This document shows positions 22,860-33,514 of a stretch of 64,000 nucleotides of DNA, piece by piece (position 1 is the first letter of the stretch; the number at the start of each line of letters is the position of its first letter). This DNA comes from Nymphaea colorata. Taxonomy: Eukaryota > Streptophyta > Magnoliopsida > Nymphaeales > Nymphaeaceae. The stretch covers positions 11,663,503 through 11,727,502 of the forward strand of contig NC_045143.1 of the NCBI RefSeq assembly GCF_008831285.2. Reading direction: 5' to 3'. Both the position numbers and the translations under genes were made by a program. The notes under the pieces are model-generated. The model worked only from the letters and a program-made list of their open reading frames with translations, had not been told where the DNA came from and ran no database searches.

Positions 22860-25290
22860 TTCTCCCCTGGTTGGAGAGAAGTCGTCTCCGACGAATCATT
22901 GTCACCAGAGTAGGGAAACAGATCAGAAACATTGAAGATCGGCGAAATTTGCCAATCCTCAGGAAGTTCAAGCAGATATGCATTTTTTCCTAGACGTTGA
23001 CTGATACGGAAAGGGCCATATTTCCTAGGACTTAACTTACTATAGGTGCCAAGAGGACATCGCTCAGGTCGTAGGTAGACCCAAACTTGCTGACCCACTT
23101 CAAAATTGACATCTCGACGACTCCGATCAACACGGGACTTGTAGGTTTCATAGCTCTCCTGGAGCTTCTGCTTCACCAAACTATGGACATCACACATATA
23201 TTCAATAGCATCTAGTGCCGCAGGAGCATGCTCTCCAGCGCCTGGTACTGGGGACAAGTCAACAATATGGTTGGGAGACCGACCATACACGACTTGAAAA
23301 GGAGTCTTCCCAGTGGAACGATTGATTGAGTTATTTTATGCAAATTCGGCTTGTGGTAGCAGTAAGTCCCACGTTGGTATTTTCACCTACCAGACACCTA
23401 AGCAAGTTTCCTAAGATCCTATTGACTACCTCGGTTTGGCCATCGGTCTGGGGGTGGTAAGCACTACTGAATTGAAGTTTCGTATTAAGCAGAGACCATA
23501 GGGAACGCCAAAAATGACTCAGGAACCTCGTATCTCGATCTGATGTGATAGAACGAGGAAGTCCATGAAACCGTGCCACATCTTTGAAAAAGTAAGAGGC
23601 AACCAAAGACACATCTGTCATTTTCTTGCAAGGAATGAAAACGGCCATCTTCGAAAATCTGTCTACCACAACCATGATTGAATCCACTCTACGGATCGTC
23701 TTGGGAAGCCCGACGATGAAATCCATAGAAACATGCTCCCAGGGCCTATCTGGAATAGGTAGAGGAGTATACAAACCACTATTTTGACTATGCCCTTTTG
23801 CGATTTGGCAAGTACGACAACATTGAACAAACTTGATGACATCCTTCCTCATCTTAGGCCAATAGTAACGTTTCTCCATCAAAGAGTATGTTTTGTCCTG
23901 CCCAAAATGCCCCAACATTCCATTACCATGGAGTTCTGCAATAAGTTGTAATCGTAAAGAATATTGAGGTATACACAACTTATTCCTGCGAAAAACGTAG
24001 CCATTGTGAATGAAAAATTTAGAGTCCAGAGGTTGAAACGCACTAGAGCACTCATACCAAATGTGGCTGAAGTTTGGGTCAGCATGATACATGTCCTTGC
24101 AACTTTCAAATCCCACTACCTCCACAGACATGGACATCAGTAGGTTGTTCTTTCTACTAAGGGCGTCTGCTATTCTATTGAGCTTTCCTGATTGATGGCA
24201 AATGGAGAAGGTGTACTCTTGCATGAAATTAACAAACTTGACGTGACGAGCACTCATCTTTTTTTTGCTATAGAGATACTTTAGTGCTTCAAGATCTGTA
24301 AACAGAAAAAACTCTTTGTAGATTAAATAGTGTCTCCAATATCGAAGGGCCCGTACAACAGCATAGAACTCCAAGTCATAAGTAGAGTACTGACACTTTG
24401 CTCCACTTAGCTTCTCGCTATAGAAAGCGACTGGCCTCTTGTTTTGACTAAGCACAGCTCCAATTCCAACCTTGGAGGAATCACATTCTACCTCAAATAC
24501 CTTAGTGAAGTCTGGTAAAGCCAATACGGGGGCATGAGTCATCCGATCCTTGATATTGCAAAAGGCGTCCTCAGCCGCTTTGGTCCACTTAAAAGTCTCA
24601 CCTTTGAGACACTCTGTGATAGGAGCCATGCTGGTGCTGAAGTTTCTGATGAATCTGCGATAGAAAGTGGCTAGACCATGAAAGCTCCTTACATCGCCTA
24701 CTGTTCTCGGCGTTGGCCAATCGACGATAGCTTGCACCTTAGAGGGATCAGCTTGCACTCCTTCTGACGAAACAATGAACCCCAAGAAGATAAGGTTAGA
24801 AGTGAGGAAACTACATTTCTTGGCATTGACGAACAACTTTTCCTTATGCAAGGTCTCTAGGACTTGACGCAGGTGACCAAGGTGTTCAGAAATTGTGAGG
24901 CTAAAGACCAAAATATCATCGAAGTACACTACAACAAATTTTCTAATGTATGGCCGAAGGACTTGCGTCATGACGCTCATGAAGGTGCTGGGTGCATTTG
25001 AAAGTCCAAATGGCATAACTAGCCACTCATAGAGTCCATCTCGCGTCTTAAACGCAGTTTTCCATTCATCTCCTTCCCGAATTCTTATTTGGTGGTATCC
25101 ACTTTTCAAGTCAATCTTTGAGAACACTTGAGCTCTCGCTAACATATCCAACATATCATCCAATCTTGGAATAGGGAAACGGTACTTCAGTGATCTTATT
25201 GATAGCCCGACTATCCACGCACATCCATTTCATGCCATCTTTCTTTGGGGTTAATAAAGCTGGAACTGCACATGGACTAACACTTTCTCA
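22748..25290 (-). pseudogene. Gypsy pol: reverse transcriptase, RNase H, integrase
   Basis: The main open frame, 25163-23331 (610 codons), covers most of RT with YFDD at residues 80-83, then RNase H ([15 protein letters not shown] and the following region). It then has the integrase HHCC finger (HGNGMLGH ... [10 protein letters not shown]) and the DDE core ([32 protein letters not shown]). The RT N-terminus lies upstream after an in-frame stop near 25288 and a frameshift near 25195. The frame breaks again near 23380, with a further stop near 23335. It resumes at 23290-22748 with the integrase C-terminal GPY/F-type domain (YGPFRISQRLGKNAYLLELP) and a tail ending inside the LTR. I see no classical chromodomain. 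Confidence 0.9.
22860..22868 (-). other. Polypurine tract of the gypsy element
   Basis: AGGGGAGAA on the minus strand, immediately before TGATGCAGGG, the start of the 3' LTR. It lies within the pol coding frame. Confidence 0.8.
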
Positions 25291-28200
25291 AATGTGACCC
25301 TTTTGCAACAATTCATTCACTTGCCTCTGCAACTCAGCATGCTCAATGGGGTTCATCCGATAAGCTGGTAAGTTGGGTAAACTAGCACCCGGGACAAAGT
25401 CTATAGCATGTTGAACATCCCGGTTTGGTGACAACCCCGGAGGTAGATCGTCTGGCATAATGTCTTGAAACTCAGAAATGAGTGGCGCTACTTCTTTTGG
25501 AATGTTTGAAGAGATCAAAGACACAGGTTTAACAATCAAAGCATAGCAGAATCCATCTTCATTACAATGATCCAATTGCACTGGACGACCAACTCGTTGT
25601 GTTGTGGTTTCCTTAGTGGGTAGCAAGACAACTTTTCGGCCCTTAAACCTAAATGAATAGGTATTCTTGTGCCCATCATGAACAGTCTTTCGATCAAATT
25701 GCCGAGGTCGACCAAGAAGGATGTGACATGCATTCATTGGAAGAACGTCACACCACACTTCATCCAGGTAATGTGGTCCCATAGAAAGCTTTACTAGGCA
25801 CCGTTGGGTGACATGAACCTCCTCTCCCTTTTTAAACCAAGCCATCTTGTAAGGTTGAGTGCACTTCTCGAGCTTCAGGCCCAGGGTACTAACTGTTTCT
25901 TGTGAAACTAGGTTCTCACATGCACCACTGTCAATAATCACATCACAAATATATCCCTCACACTTGCATCGAGTCCTGAAAATGTTACTACGCAGCCACG
26001 AAGAATCTGACTTTCCCTTAATTGCAGTCAAGACGTGACGTATAGATAAAAGGTTGCTTATGTCATCACCATCAAAGTGGACAGCATCATCCTTATCGGA
26101 ACTAGCATCAGATGAGCCACTCGATACTTCCTTACCATCAGAATCTGGCGGTTCCTCTATAGTCTCTGCTAGGTGAGTTTTCTTTTGGGAATTTGGACAT
26201 TTTGAAGCCAATTGACCTAACTCATGATACCTAAAACAACGGATGGTTTGGTTAGAACTATGAGTTTTAGACCGGGTGTTATAGGCTGGACCTGACTGCT
26301 CGCCTTTACCGAGAGAAGGCGGGATGGGTCTGGACTCAACAGGTTTCAAGGAGCTAGCTCCCCTAGTTGGAAAACTTGACTTGGGGCGATGCGAGGCGTC
26401 ACCCCTAGACACTCGGGTTTCATGCTTACGTTTCAAGGTTTCTTCTATGTTCATTGCATAACTGCTTGCCTGATCTAGAGTATCTACTCTGGTACAATTA
26501 AATTCATCAGAAATAGAGGGACGAAGACCAGAAACGTACCTCGTAACCTGTTGACGCTCAGTCTCCACAATCTGAACGCGCAGTGACAGCCGATGAAACT
26601 CTGCCGTGTAATCCACTGCAGATCTCGAACCCTGACGAAGATTGAGGTACTCCTTGTAGGCCCTCTCAGCGTGGTCTCAAGGTACAAACTTGGTCTGCAT
26701 CAGCCTCTGCATATCGCCCCAAGCCTGCATGGGTCGCTGACCGCGTCGCTCATACGATCTCTGAAGCTCAAATCACCATGTCTGTGCAAGCCCATGTAGT
26801 CTAGTCACAGCAAGTGGCACTCTGTGATGCTCCTCCACCTGGTGGTAGTCGAAGAAAAACTGGACTGCATATGCCCAGTCAAAGTACTCCTGTGCGTCGA
26901 ATCGACCAACAAACTCTGGAAGGTCCAACCTCGCCCCATAACTGGCGGGGCGATCTGGACACTCTGCGGTGCGCCTGTGTCGATGGTCAACTGGTCCTGC
27001 TGGATGCGCACGCTAAAACTCGTCATCATCTGAATACGCTGAGTCATTATCATTCTCGGTTGGCACACGAGGTCGGTACAGCTCAACAGGAGGTGGCCTC
27101 GGGCGGGTCTGGTCTACAAGGGGACCCATCTGCTGACGCCTCTGTGGTGGAACCTACGGTAGTGGTGGCTCTGCACCTGCATGAAATGGAACTGGATCTG
27201 GGGCTTGGGCCACATGGGCAGACAGATAGGGATATGGATATGCATTTGGGAATGGATATGGGGCATGAAAAGGATTCACATGTGGATTTGGGTATGGGTT
27301 TGTAGACGGATTTGGATAGGGGTTTGGATAAAGGTTTGGGTTGGATTGGATTTGGATCGGGTTTGCTCCTAAACTATTCATCGGACCCAGAGTGGTTTGG
27401 GTTGGATTCTGGATCGGGTTTTTTGGATAAAAGGCTGGGTTTGAACTCGATCCAGAATCCATAAGAGAATGGGTCTAGTCTTGACCCGGTCCAGAAAACA
27501 GAATAGGTGGGTTCCGGGTCCGATTAAGGTCTAGGTTGGGTCTTGAGGTAGGTTCCAGGCTAGGATTATAGGTTTGGGTCAAACTAGGGAACAACCTCGG
27601 ATCCAACCCGGGTTGAAAAGGAACATTTAAGTAGTTTGGATCTGGATTCGAACCCAAATAACCATGGATTGGGCGATTTGGGTTTGAATCGGACCCATGA
27701 CCCGTGTCGGTTCGAACCGGTCTCAAAAGAGACCGGCCTGAAACGTTGGGCCAGTCGATTTCTCTTGAAACAAGGCCGTTCCCCCTTTCCGCCCGAGGTT
27801 GACAGGGGAAACCGGCAGCAGGGGGAGGGGCGCCCAATGCCCCCCACCCGTAATGATGGCGGGTGAACGGCGGAGGGCGACTCTCCCTCGGTCCACGATC
27901 TGCAGCAGGAGACGGGGCGACGGGCGGTGGCCGGTCGGACGGAGGCACCACCAGGTTGTTTCCACCGGTTGCTGAACTGCTGGCGGCGTTCCTAGCACTG
28001 CCGCCGGCCGGCGACGGAAATGGTGAAGTCCTTTGCTCTTCCTCACCCACGATGACGGGAAGACCTACCGTCGTCTGACGACTTGTGGGCAAGGACGAAG
28101 CCCTGGCTGTCGTTCCCACCTGACGAAAGGAGGACACCCGAGACGGACGCAGGGGAACTCCGGTGAGCGATGGAGCTCCGGCAGGACTTCCGTCAGCTGC

Positions 28201-28593
28201 AGTTCCTGTCCCCCCCAAAATCCCAACGCCTCTCGCGACGAGTTCCTGCGACTGCTCGATTCCTTCAACTTCCAACGCAGGAAGCACCAGGTGATTTTGT
28301 GCGTTATTTTGTGTTGCTTGCCAAATAGAATAGAGCATTCCTCTGAACTCATCGAACCTTTGAGCCATGAAGTTGAGTTCCCTGGTTGTAGCAGCGAGAT
28401 CCTGCCTCATGTGGGCAATCTCAGAATTGTGCTTCGCCACTGTCTGACGTAGATTTTCTTGACTTTCTTCTTCCGAGTGCATGATTTCTATTGGATTTTC
28501 TTCATTTAAGTTCGATGCAAACTCTGCAAATTTTTCTTCTGTAGCAGCAGCATAGTTTGCCTTTTCCTTTTCCTTTGCTTCTTTTGCAGCCAT
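25288..28593 (-). pseudogene. Gypsy gag and protease, broken
   Basis: The gag frame starts at 28593 with a lysine/glutamate-rich N-terminus and a coiled-coil-like stretch. It meets an in-frame stop at about 27475-27477 and continues in the same frame to 27154. After frame changes it resumes at 26616-25288. That last part contains a capsid-like segment, a damaged zinc knuckle (CFRYHELGQLASKC, second Cys and the His replaced), and the aspartic protease motif IIDSGACENLV. A stop just after LLQKGHI separates it from RT. The proline/glycine-rich middle is unusually GC-rich (27.7-28.2 kb). Confidence 0.85.
27180..27400 (-). repeat. Degenerate PNPYPNP-coding tandem repeat in gag
   Basis: Short repeats of the type GG(G/A)TTTGGATA(T/G)GG on the plus strand translate on the minus strand to an Asn-Pro-Tyr-rich run (YPNPYPNP, NPYPNPHVNP, YPFPNAYPYPYL). 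It looks like replication-slippage expansion within the gag linker. Confidence 0.7.
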
Positions 28594-28657
28594 AGCATGA
28601 CAGGGCAGGGACGAGCCTCACAGCAGACCGTAGCACAACAGGTTAGGGACGAGCCTC

Positions 28658-28669
28658 GCTCTGATACCA
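28658..28669 (-). other. Primer binding site, initiator-Met tRNA
   Basis: Minus strand TGGTATCAGAGC, a perfect match to the plant tRNA-iMet 3'-end complement. It lies three bases inside the 5' LTR. Confidence 0.9.
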
Positions 28670-28672
28670 ATT

Positions 28673-29146
28673 TGATGCAACCCAACTTGCAGATGAACTA
28701 AAGTAACTTGCAGACGAACGAAAATGAACGAAACTTCGAAACTAAGATACACTAAAAGACAACAAGGAAGACAACGTAAAACAAAATAACCTTTTTCTTC
28801 ATTCGATATCAGCTGTGTACAAAATAGCTTTGTCGTCCCTTTATACGGACGTGAAAAGCAACGGGTCGGGTCCTGAACAAGTTCCCGAATCCAAACAGAC
28901 CCACTTAGATACAAAATGAATATACTAACAAAATGGATAACAAAATAACATATGTAGACCAAATTTACATTTCAACCCTTGGTCCGCCTTGAGTATCTAC
29001 GCAGAGGAACCTCCTCTCGCGTAAGCTCTGGGTCCACAGGGGATCCCACGGCTGAAGGCTCAAGGACTGCACTATTGCCTGAAGGTGGAACCTGAGGCGA
29101 GGAACTGGACCCAGGAGAGTGACGCGTCTGGTCCTGCCCTGCATAA
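28673..29146 (-). repeat. 5' LTR of the gypsy element
   Basis: 474 bases. Its minus-strand start is TTATGC instead of TGATGC, a single change at the terminal dinucleotide. It is otherwise nearly identical to the 3' LTR, with about 3-3.5% differences throughout. Confidence 0.88.
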
Positions 29147-29151
29147 ACAAT
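29147..29151. repeat. Target-site duplication, right (ACAAT)
   Basis: Identical to 22382-22386 on the other side of the gypsy element. Confidence 0.8.
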
Positions 29152-31600
29152 TTAGCCATAGTGCCTTTAACCCAGATGTGTTCCCAAATCTGCTTCCTAG
29201 AATCAATGGGATGTAAGTTATTTTTCTGACATAGTAAGTCATTACCATTTCGAAGTACAACTGTTAGTCTAGTCGAGACTCTTAGATAATCTAACCACTT
29301 GGAATCACCAGAGTTATATTGAAGCATCTTTATTAAAAATCACTATGTCATTCACGATTTCAAATAATTCTTCTTCTATAAGATAGTTGGAAAGGGTCTC
29401 ATCCTACCATGGGTTAGTCCAAAATCCAGTAGCCTCTATGTTTCTTGCTGCAAGTAGACATCACTGCTTATTAATTTTCAATATTTAAAAATATCCATAC
29501 ATATGGGGGATTGGTTAGTACATGCCCTCATATTCCAAGTATTTTTGGATTTAAAGTATTTGTATCCACAAACTTGGCCCAAATGCGAGATCCCAATATT
29601 ACTTGACAACTGAAGAATGCAAGATACACAACCTTAGTCAATTTTCTTAGGCCCACACCACCTTCTATGGTTGGTAGTGATAAAACGTTCCAAGAAACTA
29701 AATTGAAGTTTATGGGATATCTTCGATTCTTTCTATAAAAATTTAATGATGATGCTCTTCATCTTCTTGATGACAGTATTAGGACACTTTAACATTAAGG
29801 GAAGGCAAAGCAAATATGATCATGCATAATTTTCCTCCATAGGATAAAAGTCTATTATGCATCTTCAAAATTAAAACATCCCAATCTACGACACATAGCT
29901 GATTAGGAGACAGGGGCATACCAAGGTATTTTGTTGGGAATAAACCTCTCGACCATCCAAATTGTCAAAAGATATTGGCAACATCCTCCTCTCTTAATGA
30001 GAAGGGGAAAATCCTAGTATTGTTGGCATTGATTTTCATTAAAGCTATCTGTTCAAACTCAAAAATCACTTTTTCTAACTCCTTAGGGTTTTAGGAGGGG
30101 CCTTAACAAGCATAAATAAGTCATACACATACATGGTTGTCGAAACACCAGGAATTCCTCTCCCAAGAATTGAGATTTTTGCCTTATATTGCACGATTGT
30201 AACCTAAAAGCTTCTTGAAAAAATTTCCATCACAATTAGAAATAAGTAAAGGATCCCCGTGCCTAAGTCCATAGCCACTATAAATGAAAGCACCCTCTTT
30301 CCCATTAATGAGTATTTCATACGATGCAATTGAAACACATGTCATGGCCATGTTGATCATAATACACGAAAATGGAAAAACTTCATGGTAGCCTCTAGAA
30401 ATTGCCAATTGACCATGTCATCTTTTGACATATCAATTTTGATAGCAACACTACTACTCATATAACTTATTCTTATTCACTGCAAAGATCATCTCATGAG
30501 ACATTACATAACATTGTTGATTGCTTCTCACAAACAATATTTATAGATATGAAATCTTCAAATATCCCCTCATTAGTTTCAATGTTGTTAAGTTGCTTCT
30601 TGCTAATTTTGCCTTTCACAAACTTATGGAAAAAAAAGTTGTTCATGTCTCAATTTGACTCTCCCTTCCTTCTTTGTTTCCACATAAGTTCTTCCTCCTC
30701 AATAGCCTTCAAAATAGATAATTTGAGTTGTTTCTCTTTTTCATCACATTTTAGAGTGCATTACATCTACCTATGGCAAGATTACTATTCAACTCCTCTT
30801 GAAGCATGTCTTCTTTCAACTCAACTTTTACATTGCAGTATTTATTCCAATATTCGAGATTTTCACCAACTCTATTTAATTTTGTCATGAGTTTTAGAAT
30901 TAGACAACCTCTAGCATCATTGGACCAAATGATGTGAATGATGATTTTAGCTTGGTTGCAGTTCCCAATTATTAAAGTACCTAAAGATGACCTTACCCCC
31001 CTTTAACAACACAGTTGCTGTGACATTTGGGCACAAAAATATGCACAACATGGTCTGAATTTGCTCTAGCTTCCACATAAAAGCTATCAACCCTTGCATA
31101 TATCAAACCAAAACATTTTCACAAAGCATTTGTTAAACATACTTTGAAAAAGAACATGAGCTGGCCAATGTTGTGACCAAGTGAAAGGATCTCTTTCATG
31201 TTTAATTGTTGTCAGACCAGCAAATTGAATAAACGTGTTAAAAGCTAAGCATGTGTGTAAGCAGGAACTCAATGAGACTTTTCTGAACTATTTTGAATTG
31301 AATTGAAATCACCCAAAATGAGAGCAGGATTCTTCTTGTTTGCTAGAATTACACCCAACATAACCAATTATCTCCTTCTTATTCTGAAATCAATATGCAA
31401 ATAGGTGCCAGTAACATCAAATACTCAACCTGAATCAATCTTTCTAAAACTGCAGTCCATCCAATATTGATTAAATCTACAACTTAAGGTAAGAAAATCT
31501 TTTTTGTTTCCTCCGACTAAAATTCTTGCCCAGTTGCTCTCTGCCTCTATTCTGGAGTCAAATTAAACTCCTAGTCTTAATTGCAAAATCTAAACAACCT
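29147..31600 (-). pseudogene. LINE ORF2: endonuclease and reverse transcriptase remains
   Basis: Minus-strand frames with stops and frameshifts. The endonuclease C-terminal part near 31272-31087 has FIQFAGLTTIKHERDPFTWS, matching the GLxDLxxxGxxFTWS pattern of plant L1 endonucleases. RT near 30408-30184 has the INGKEGAF and GLRHGDPL motifs. The catalytic YADD region near 30130 reads YVYD. The thumb motif KYLGMPLSP lies near 29930. The segment at 29327-29152 is cut by the gypsy element. Confidence 0.75.
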
Positions 31601-33026
31601 ATCTTGAGTTAACATGGTATCCAATAAGAAGAGGACATTCAGACACTATTAACCAGGTGAAAACAGTCTCTGCAAGGAGCAGCACTCACTAGATCTCTCA
31701 CATCCCAGCTTCTAACCTTCATGAAGAAGAAGGTTTATCTATGTCTCCTCCCATATCAAGATGTCGTTCTGGGATATTCTCCTTGTTTACAAATTGAACA
31801 CATATGGTTTCACCTTTCATATTAACCTTAATAGTTTTGTATTCATCTCCTTAGCTTCCTTTAGAATAAGCAGACTGTCTTGTTTCAATTCTTTTCTTCT
31901 TGAATGAAGTAACCACTTTACACTTAATTTTTTGTTTCTTACCACTAGTCATATTTGACTTGTTCCCATTCTTGTTTGGTGGTACCTCAGTACCTTGCAT
32001 TCTTGAATCACCCTACTTTGTTTCTATATGAAAACCTGGTGGGATGTCCCCGTCATCAACCTGATCCACATTATTTAACTTCATAGAGATTTTTTTTTTA
32101 TTCCATAGGATTAACCTTGAAATTTGTCGAGTCTTTAGTCAAATCAGCACCTCACTTGACTCTCAAAGGAGGATCTTGATGAACTAGACTATATAGATGG
32201 ACAGCTTGTGCATTCTTTTGTCATGATTTTCAACTGGCGGATCTACATTTTCATATGTATTATCTTCACCAAGAATAGAAAAGAAGCTTATATGTCCTTC
32301 TAATCCCATATTTGGTATTCTATCATGTCTTGGCTTCCTTGGGAACTAGACCTAGGACCAGCCATCATCATTCGTAACCCCCCCTAGGGTTACAAGGAAC
32401 CAACTAAATAGGGCATGATGCCCCACCATGAGAGATAGATCCACATAGAGTACATAATCGAATTTTTTATTTGTACTCTATTGATTGCTCAATAGAAAGG
32501 TCGCCATCCATAATGCAGCACAAAAACCAAGATTCGAGCATACCCATATCGAAAGCACAATTTGGTGAACCCATCGCCGTCTACAAATAGACCACCCATC
32601 ATCTTTGTGATTCCGACTCTGATGATCCATCGGAAGTTCTGGCATCTGAATCCACAGCAGAACACGAGAAGTAGCTTCAATTCTGAAGGGTTTCCCAGCT
32701 CCCATTTGTAGTCACCAAGAACGTCCCACACACTCCCCATCTACCTGGAGATAGAACTTCTTTCAGATCTGTTTTGAAGCCATGCAAATGAAGAACAAGT
32801 CTTTCGGTAAGAATGTAAACTTGACCGACTTCCTTGTTGACCAGAGCGTCCACAATTCCTGAAACACCTCCCCATAGTTGATCTTCACTGTCGGGTTAAT
32901 TACCACTTGAGAGAATAGCAATGGCGGCCCATTAGTTTGAAAGGCTGGTTCAGACACACATGGGTCTCCATAGGAATGACCAATGCCTTCTTGCCGTTGA
33001 CCTCACAAATGGCTAAATCAGGAACC
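31601..33026 (-). pseudogene. LINE ORF1 remains (DUF4283-like)
   Basis: Minus-strand frames at 32957-32763 (with FLPKDLFFICMAS) and 32740-32478 (with FVDGDGFTKL, RYGYARI and, in another frame, WIQMPELPMDH) follow the DUF4283 pattern of plant LINE ORF1 proteins. The frame reads back to the copia insertion site at 33026 and is continued by LINE sequence right of 39045. The part 32400-31600 is too damaged to assign in detail. Confidence 0.65.
33022..33026. repeat. Target-site duplication, left (GAACC)
   Basis: GAACC flanks the copia element here and again at 39046-39050. Confidence 0.85.
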
Positions 33027-33501
33027 TGTTGGGATTTCTCCCCATATCGCATATACAAAACCAAACGTGTATACCCTAAAACAGGATCATGCTCATGCTA
33101 AATCATTGAAATAAACGAAACCTTAAACTGAAGCGGAAGCGTACCTGAATCCATCTGATCTGGTGCACGGGAAGATCGCAGCAAGGTCTTCCAGGGTACG
33201 TGCGGCGCGCTTGAGGTCTCTCTCAGATGGGGAAGAGGAAAACCCTAGAAACCAATGTTTCAGGCAACCCTTGCACGACCCCAGGGACCACTACCATTTT
33301 ATAATAAGGACAATTACGGATTCCACCCATCAAAGAGTCCGTAATTTCGTAACGGTATCTATACATTTCAAAATTACCCCATACCATCTAAAATGACGTA
33401 ATATCCCGAAATGCAATCACTTAAGCGGATATTTACATTAAGACAGCCATAATGTCTGAAATTCCTCATAGACATATGCCGGCCCACCAAATGATCTTAC
33501 A
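33027..33501 (-). repeat. 3' LTR of the copia element
   Basis: Plus strand starts TGTTGGGATT and ends ATCTTACA, i.e. minus-strand TGTAAGAT...CCCAACA, the usual copia termini. A minus-strand TATAAAAT lies at 33296-33303 as likely LTR promoter. Confidence 0.92.
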
Positions 33502-33514
33502 ATCTCCCACTTGG
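33502..33514 (-). other. Polypurine tract of the copia element
   Basis: Minus strand CCAAGTGGGAGAT, the typical plant copia plus-strand primer, directly adjoining the 3' LTR. Confidence 0.85.

Larger units (their letters stand above)
22387..29146 (-). mobile_element. Ty3/gypsy LTR retrotransposon, complete but inactive, CRM-like layout
   Basis: A 6,760-base element with LTRs 22387-22859 and 28673-29146, a tRNA-iMet primer site, a polypurine tract, gag and full pol order (protease, RT, RNase H, integrase). Flanks carry the duplication ACAAT. Over the central 302 bases of the LTR pair I counted nine substitutions and no indels, about 3%, so insertion is moderately recent. The pol frame ends inside the 3' LTR, as described for centromeric CRM chromoviruses; that lineage assignment is inference. 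Frameshifts and stops make it non-coding-competent. Confidence 0.9.

Noticed and set aside
22748-22990. A chromodomain at the gypsy integrase C-terminus
   Set aside because: After the GPY/F-type region the tail lacks the aromatic-cage pattern of a chromodomain.
28975-29146. I first read this stretch, homologous to the end of pol, as an extra piece upstream of a 302-base 5' LTR created by mis-primed reverse transcription.
   Set aside because: The LTR really is about 473 bases: TGATGC/GCATCA ends, a polypurine tract at 22860-22868 and flanking ACAAT duplications all fit, and the pol frame simply overlaps the LTR.
33163-33396. Near-identical 77-codon frames at 33163-33396 and 38707-38940, a possible duplicated small gene
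   Set aside because: They are the same part of the two copia LTRs and lie antisense to the element.
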